From Erpobdella octoculata (Eukaryota; Annelida; Clitellata; Hirudinida; Erpobdellidae), in the NCBI GenBank assembly GCA_963978895.1, contig OZ022246.1, positions 18,368,049 to 18,432,048 on the forward strand: 64,000 nucleotides of DNA, given 5' to 3'. The notes under the pieces are model-generated. The model was not told where the DNA came from and made no database searches. It saw nothing but the letters and a program-made list of their open reading frames with translations. This document shows positions 58,635-64,000 of the stretch, in pieces. Every line of letters begins with the position of its first letter. The stretch's first letter is position 1. Position numbers and translations under genes: made by a program.

Positions 58635-61345
58635 CTAGAAGTGCCCGTAGCGGCTTCGCTCGCATGAAATTAGAGAAGTTGAAACATGCATACATAGTAG
58701 AGTACTGCACGGATCAATTTTTTAGGTCTCGTCTCGGCCCGTCGACAACTTGGCCCAGCCTGTTTCAAAAACCGAAATTCCTGGCCCGGCACGGCCCGTC
58801 TAATATGGGCCCGGCCCGTTTTTACAGGCCTAGAAGTTCTATATACTTGATGAAAAACTTCGGCCCGTCCCACCTTGACTTCAGGTTTAGCCCGGCCCGT
58901 CTGAACACCCTAAAATCACTAAAATGTCTATATACTTGGTTAAAAATCTCGGCCCGTCCCACCTTAATTTAAGGTTTGGTCAGGGCCGTATGAAGACCCT
59001 AAAATAACGGCTTGGCCCATCCGTCCGGTGATAAACTGAACTCATCTACTTTTAACCGGCACAAAACCTAAAAATACTGATTTTCACATCTGTAGCACTT
59101 ACAGTTTTTGAGTTGCAGTTATTTTAAAATCAAATAACCTTTTTCCACTTCACATTTGAGGTCCTGGAAACTAAATTTTCAAAAAATGGTTAAACACGTA
59201 TATCATTATTTTTAGAGTAGAAACTAAATACTAATATCACATATGTGTTTGTGTGTGGTACTGCTGTGGTCAGCGTCGCTCTGCGTCCACTTCTTGTGGT
59301 TTTTTCTTCTTGATATTTTTTCGAGCTTTTCCATACAATAGACTTACAGTTTTTGAATAGCAGTTATTTTAAAATCAAATAACGCTTTTTCCACTTCACA
59401 TTTGAGGTCCTGGAAACCAAATTAAAAAAAATGGTGAAACACGTATATCATTATTTTTAAAGTAGAAACTAAATACTAATTTTACATTTGTAGCATTTAC
59501 AGTTTTTGAGTAGCAGTTACTTTATTTAAAAACCAAATAACCTTATTTTCCACCCCACATTTGAGGTCCTGGAAACCAAATTAAAAAAAAAATGGTAAAA
59601 CACGTATATATTTTTAGAATAGAAACTAAATACTAATTTTTACATCTGTGGCATTTACAGTGTTTGAGAAGCAGTTACTTTAAAAAACAAATAACCCTAT
59701 TTTCCACCCCACATATGAAGTCCTGGAAACCAAATTTTCAAAAAATGCTAAAACACGTATTTCATTATTTTTTGAGTAGAAACTAAATACTAATTTTTAC
59801 TCATATAGTATTCACAGTTTTTGAGTAGCAGCTACTTTAAAAACTAAATAACCCAATTTTCCAACCCACATTTGAGGTCCGGGAAACCGAATTTTCAAAA
59901 AACGGTGAAACACTTATCTTTTTATTTTTCAAGAAGAATTCATATACCAAATTTCAAAATCTCCTCATTTTTGGTTTTCGAGATCTACATTGTTTTAGAA
60001 AAAAGTTTGTTTTCCAGTTTCTTCCCCTCAGGAGCAAAATTTTCAAAAATCCTTTCTTAGTGGATGCTTACGCAATAAGAGTAATATAAGTTCCAAATTT
60101 CACGTTCTTAGGATGAGGCGTTTGAGCTCGGCGTTGATTATCAGTCAGTCAGTCAGTCAGTTAGGACATGTTCTTTTATATTAGAGATGGGTATCGAACC
60201 CAAAATTAGAAGTTCGAGTTCGGTTCGGTTGATCATTTTTGGGTTCGGGTTCGGTTCCCTTTGGGTTCGAGTTCGGTTCGGGTTCGGTCCCTTTTGGGTT
60301 CGAGTTCGATTCGGGTTCGGTTGCTGTGGGGTTCGAGTTCAGTCCGGGTTCGGTTGCTGTGGGGTTCGAGTTCGGTTCGACTTTTATTCGAGTTCGAATG
60401 TAATCGACCAGTTAAAGTTTGTTCGAGTTTAGCTCGAAATGTGATGACTATTGATTGAGTTCAGTTCAATTTTTTAATACACAAATAATAGGTACATTTA
60501 TTTTAACATTATTTAAAATAAGAACAAATCAGAAATTGTAATTGTATTTTAAAAATATTAGTTGCTCTTTCAAAATCTGTTGAATGCAAATAAAGTAAAT
60601 GTGAAAAATAAAAGTATTTTAAATAGCACCATACTTATAAAAAATTTTTAAATAACACTATAATTATAGTCCCAATCTGTAATGACTTTGAATGTTATAA
60701 TAGTTTAATAGACATAATTTAAATTTAATCATTTCATCTTTACCATCTTCAAAAGGCAAACAAACTTGAAACTATTCCAAATAGGACTCTTTGTCCATGT
60801 CGCATCTACTAATCGCGCCTGATTTTGAGACACCAGCTTATCAAAGTTTTTACAATCACTTCTAACTTTCGCTATAACAAGTTTTTTCGATGGAGAAGAA
60901 ACAATGATACAATCCATTATAAATTATTGGATAGAAATGCCGCCGCTTATAACAATGAAAACAATAACAAAACAAATAACGCTAATCCGTTTTTTTTTCA
61001 TAGATCAAAAAGCAAAGAAAAATAATCAAATAAGTGATATTAAAAAGCTTGGCCCAATATTGTCATTTAATTTTCTAGGTTGGCTTTTTTTAATTTTGTT
61101 CAGATGATGTTTTAACTGGGTTCGAGTTCGACCATTAATGGGTTCGAGTTCGGTTCGAGTTTGACCATTAATGGGTTCGAGTTCGGTTCGAGTTCGACCG
61201 TCATTGGGTTCGAGTTCGGTTCGAGTTCGGTGCATAAAAATTTGGGTTCGTTCGAGTTCGGTTCAAAATGCTAAAATGTGGGTTCGAGTTCGAAAAGTTC
61301 GGTTCGAGTTCGGTTCGATTCCCATCTCTATTTTATATATATAGA
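58635..61345 (-). mobile_element. Helitron family 2 with nested hAT element
   Basis: On the - strand it starts TCTATATATATAAAA at 61,345 (T outside at 61,346), split by a hAT element, and ends GGGCACTTCTAG at 58,635 (A outside at 58,634). It has the GGCCCG-rich segment (58,730-59,030) and internal repeats marked ACATTTGAGGTCC-like at 59,152, 59,398, 59,567, 59,711 and 59,868. No coding region. Confidence 0.85.
60182..61330. mobile_element. non-autonomous hAT element, 1.15 kb, with exact TSD
   Basis: Ends TAGAGATGGGTATCGAACC and complement of ATTCCCATCTCTA (one mismatch in 19). TTTTATAT is duplicated at 60,174-60,181 and 61,331-61,338. Both subterminal regions are degenerate GGTTCGAGTTCG repeats. 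It is inserted in the 5' terminus of the family-2 Helitron. Confidence 0.92.
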
Positions 61346-61598
61346 TGTATGTATGTATGTATGTATGTATGTATGTATGTATGTATGTATGTATGTATGT
61401 ATGTATGTATGTATGTATGTATGTATGTATGTATGTATGTATGTATGTATGTATGTATGTATGTATGTATGTATGTATGTATGTATGTATGTATGTATGT
61501 ATGTATGTATGTATGTATGTATGTATGTATGTATGTATGTATGTATGTATGTATGTATGTATGTATGTATGTATGTATGTATGTATGTATGTATGTAT
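61346..61598. repeat. (ATGT)n microsatellite
   Basis: About 63 perfect tetranucleotide units starting at the Helitron's 5' end. Confidence 0.98.
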
Positions 61599-61771
61599 TC
61601 AACTCCGCCTCGTTAATTGCGAGCCAGTCCCAAGCCTGGATAAAGGAGGAGGGACAGTTAAAAGAATCAAACTTTGATCCACGACAGGAAGTACTTATGT
61701 GCTTCCTACATACAGCCAATTCAGTCTTAAAACACTTGGTGTAAAGGACTATGAACTATCATAAAAAAAAA
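61599..61771 (+). repeat. interspersed repeat R1
   Basis: Matches 23,225-23,397. An A-rich tail runs directly into the next (ATGT)n, as though it had inserted within the tetranucleotide array. Confidence 0.7.
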
Positions 61772-62363
61772 TATGTATGTATGTCTGTATGTGTGTATGT
61801 ATGTATGTATGTATGTATGTATGTATGTATGTATGTATGTATGTATGTATGTATGTATGTATGTATGTATGTATGTATGTATGTATGTATGTATGTATGT
61901 ATGTATGTATGTATGTATGTATGTATGTATGTATGTATGTATGTATGTATGTATGTATGTATGTATGTATGTATGTATGTATGTATGTATGTATGTATGT
62001 ATGTATGTATGTATGTATGTATGTATGTATGTATGTATGTATGTATGTATGTATGTATGTATGTATGTATGTATGTATGTATGTATGTATGTATGTATGT
62101 ATGTATGTATGTATGTATGTATGTATGTATGTATGTATGTATGTATGTATGTATGTATGTATGTATGTATGTATGTATGTATGTATGTATGTATGTATGT
62201 ATGTATGTATGTATGTATGTATGTATGTATGTATGTATGTATGTATGTATGTATGTATGTATGTATGTATGTATGTATGTATGTATGTATGTATGTATGT
62301 ATGTATGTATGTATGTATGTATGTATGTATGTATGTATGTATGTATGTATGTATGTATGTATG

Positions 62364-62397
<34 letters not shown>

Positions 62398-62447
62398 TGT
62401 ATGTATGTATGTATGTATGTATGTATGTATGTATGTATGTATGTATG
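61772..62447. repeat. (ATGT)n microsatellite
   Basis: About 168 units with rare variants near its left end and at 62,366. Reading frames here encode only MYVC-type repeats. Confidence 0.98.
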
Positions 62448-62670
62448 GCATCCATGCGAGAGAGAAAGTGAGAGAGGGAGAAGGAAAAAGTTAGTTATGA
62501 TTTTGCCTCATAAAACTATGAATAACTTCTCTCAGAGTGTACTTACAGTTATGATTTTTGGATATGTATTTTTGGATATTTATGTTATATTTTTGGATAT
62601 TTTTTGAGAATGGTTTGCCAAAGATCTCAAACACACAAATAACTTTGTGACCTAATAAAAACGTTGTAAA
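62448..62670 (-). repeat. dispersed repeat, inverted copy of 30,300-30,580
   Basis: Complement of the sequence just upstream of the THAP-transposase relic. It includes GATATGTATTTTTGGATAT and GTGACCTAATAAAAACGTTG. Confidence 0.75.
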
Positions 62671-62715
62671 AATGTATTGAACTACAATAAAGTAAAATAT
62701 TAATTATATTAAAAG

Positions 62716-62879
62716 GTTTGTCAATAGTATTCAACTTAGAACAAGCAGAATACATTGGAGATTTGTCCCAATCAGCTGGTTTGCGAGTTGTTGTGCATGA
62801 TCCCACGCGCATGCCATTCCCAGAAGATGACGGCATTCTTGTAGCTCCAAATACTCTCACATATATTGGACTGACTAAA
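62716..62879 (+). CDS. ENaC/degenerin-family channel, exon 6 (extracellular)
   Basis: Acceptor TTAAAAG ends at 62,715, phase 1. The frame reads GLSIVFNLEQAEYIGDLSQS, then AGLRVVVHDPTRMPFPEDDG and LVAPNTLTYIGLTK, the GL..........AG..V.VH.P...P...G pattern of the palm/beta-ball region. Donor GTAAGA at 62,880, phase 0. Confidence 0.9.
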
Positions 62880-63520
62880 GTAAGATAGACTTAGATGGTC
62901 TTTATCACAATTCATTGAATTTAAAAACATTTTTTAGTCAGGTTACATGGCTACATAATCCACAAATTTATATTGTAAGTATTAATGATTTCGCTACCAG
63001 AAATGGCAAAACCGAATGGGATGGGGCGGTTGTAACTCTCAAAACTTTTCTTTTGGCTGAACAAAAAAAATTATTCATTGAGTCTTATAAACTAAATGAG
63101 AATTTTACTGTTTTAATATCATTTGAAATATCAATATCGAAACAGAATTTATAGCTTTAAAACAATTTTGTAGTTTGTCGTCTTTGATTAATTTTAAGGC
63201 CGTGGCACTGTTGTTTCATGTAACCGGGGCTTCAACTTTGCAAATTTTTGATTGTTGATCCGGGGCGTAGAGTAAATTAAGCACCGACGCAGCTGCCCGG
63301 CAGAATATGGAAGCTGTCGCCAAATTATTTATTTCACTTTAACTATATAAGGGAAAGTCAATAGATGTTGATTAGTAATATTTTCGAAGATCACAAACGA
63401 TAAAAATTTTAAAATTATAATGATAATCTCGTCGCAAGAACACTGATACTGTTGTTGAACAATTTGAAAAATTGATCTATTGTTTTTTCATCGATTTCAC
63501 TTAATGATAAATAATTTCAG

Positions 63521-63631
63521 GCAGAACACAACAGAATGGGAGGAATTTATTCGGACTGCCGCAGCGAAAATGATACCAGTAAGCCAGGAACAATTTATCA
63601 GAATCTATATGGCTTAAAGTATTGTGAAAAG
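63521..63631 (+). CDS. ENaC/degenerin-family channel, exon 7 (extracellular), gene continues
   Basis: Acceptor ATTTCAG, phase 0. The frame reads AEHNRMGGIYSDCRSENDTS then YQNLYGLKYCEK, fitting the start of the Cys-rich thumb region (Y..C...). Donor GTAATT at 63,632. The remaining thumb cysteines, the selectivity filter and the second membrane segment would lie beyond the window. Confidence 0.78.
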
Positions 63632-63870
63632 GTAATTGATAAGCCGTCGTTTTGGGTACCATCCCCTACCCGATGTTGACTTTAGAAACAGTTTTTCCTA
63701 CCCTTGCTGTAATATTGTCGCACCGTCAATTAGTTAACTAAAAATTTGTCCCGGATCCCCGCTCAAAAGCTTGCCTATGTTGATGTTGAAGTGACGTTTG
63801 TGCCCTTGTATTTGGAGACATATTTGAGTTAACAATTAAATATTTAATGAGTTATTAAAAATATTAGGAT

Positions 63871-64000
63871 CAGAGATGTCCATGAGCTCAATTCTGAATA
63901 CCAGACCCACCAAAAAATCTACCCGACGTATTTTTGTTTTTTTTATTTATGACCCGACCCGATCAAATTGTTTTGGACCCGACCCGACCGATTTGTCACA
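63871..64000 (+). mobile_element. left end of a hAT-like element
   Basis: CAGAGATGTCC at 63,871 is followed by degenerate GACCCGACCCGA repeats, as in the hAT elements at 42,819 and 60,182. The right end is outside the window. Confidence 0.45.

Noticed and set aside
61278..62607. Long frames of Met-Tyr-Val-Cys or Ile-His-Thr-Tyr repeats
   Set aside because: Products of (ATGT)n with no independent coding evidence.
62915..63154. A 79-codon frame between channel exons 6 and 7 as an extra exon
   Set aside because: It has no similarity to the channel family. Exons 6 and 7 join in phase 0 without it.

Overview
This is AT-rich DNA from an animal, almost certainly an invertebrate. One host gene is recognisable: a spliced ENaC/degenerin-family sodium channel on the + strand, with seven exons between 49,131 and 63,631 and continuing past the right edge. 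Its splice phases agree across all six introns. Almost everything else is transposable elements and simple repeats. I cannot name the species. The mix of Penelope-like elements (PLEs), Helitrons with internal ~157-bp tandem repeats, hAT elements and gypsy elements fits several lophotrochozoan or cnidarian-like genomes.

Layout. 0-8 kb: a gypsy LTR retrotransposon on the - strand, with both LTRs. The 3' LTR (left) is split by a PLE and tRNA-like repeats at its internal (TA)n. 8-13 kb: relics of a hAT transposase, a PLE, a Helitron helicase and a second gypsy gag. 13-24 kb: PLE units, a 305-bp tandem unit with a tRNA-like head, and Helitrons, one inserted cleanly inside a PLE reading frame. 24-33 kb: mostly unrecognised sequence with degenerate minisatellites, and a P-like THAP transposase broken by a CR1/L2-like LINE. 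33.5-41.4 kb: a ~7-kb hAT element with a nested Helitron complex, then a second Helitron. 41.5-44.3 kb: a tandem repeat split by a 1.4-kb hAT element with an exact 8-bp target duplication. 45.3-47.3 kb: four truncated PLE tails, each with a hammerhead-ribozyme motif and each abutting (TA)n. 49-64 kb: the channel gene. Its introns carry a 1.39-kb hexanucleotide array, purine tracts, hAT, Helitron and Harbinger-like elements, and long (ATGT)n.

The most interesting pattern is in the PLEs. At least six units lie exactly between two (TA)n tracts. They are 5'-truncated at varying points but end 3' at nearly the same place, about 115-175 nt past a hammerhead ribozyme, after the first few dozen codons of the next copy. 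This is what target-primed insertion into (TA)n by a tandem, ribozyme-bearing template would leave. A second strong observation is a repeat copy at 47,655-47,830 that preserves the empty site of both a hAT element and a Helitron.

Caveat: many junctions lie in long (TA)n tracts, so some could be assembly joins.
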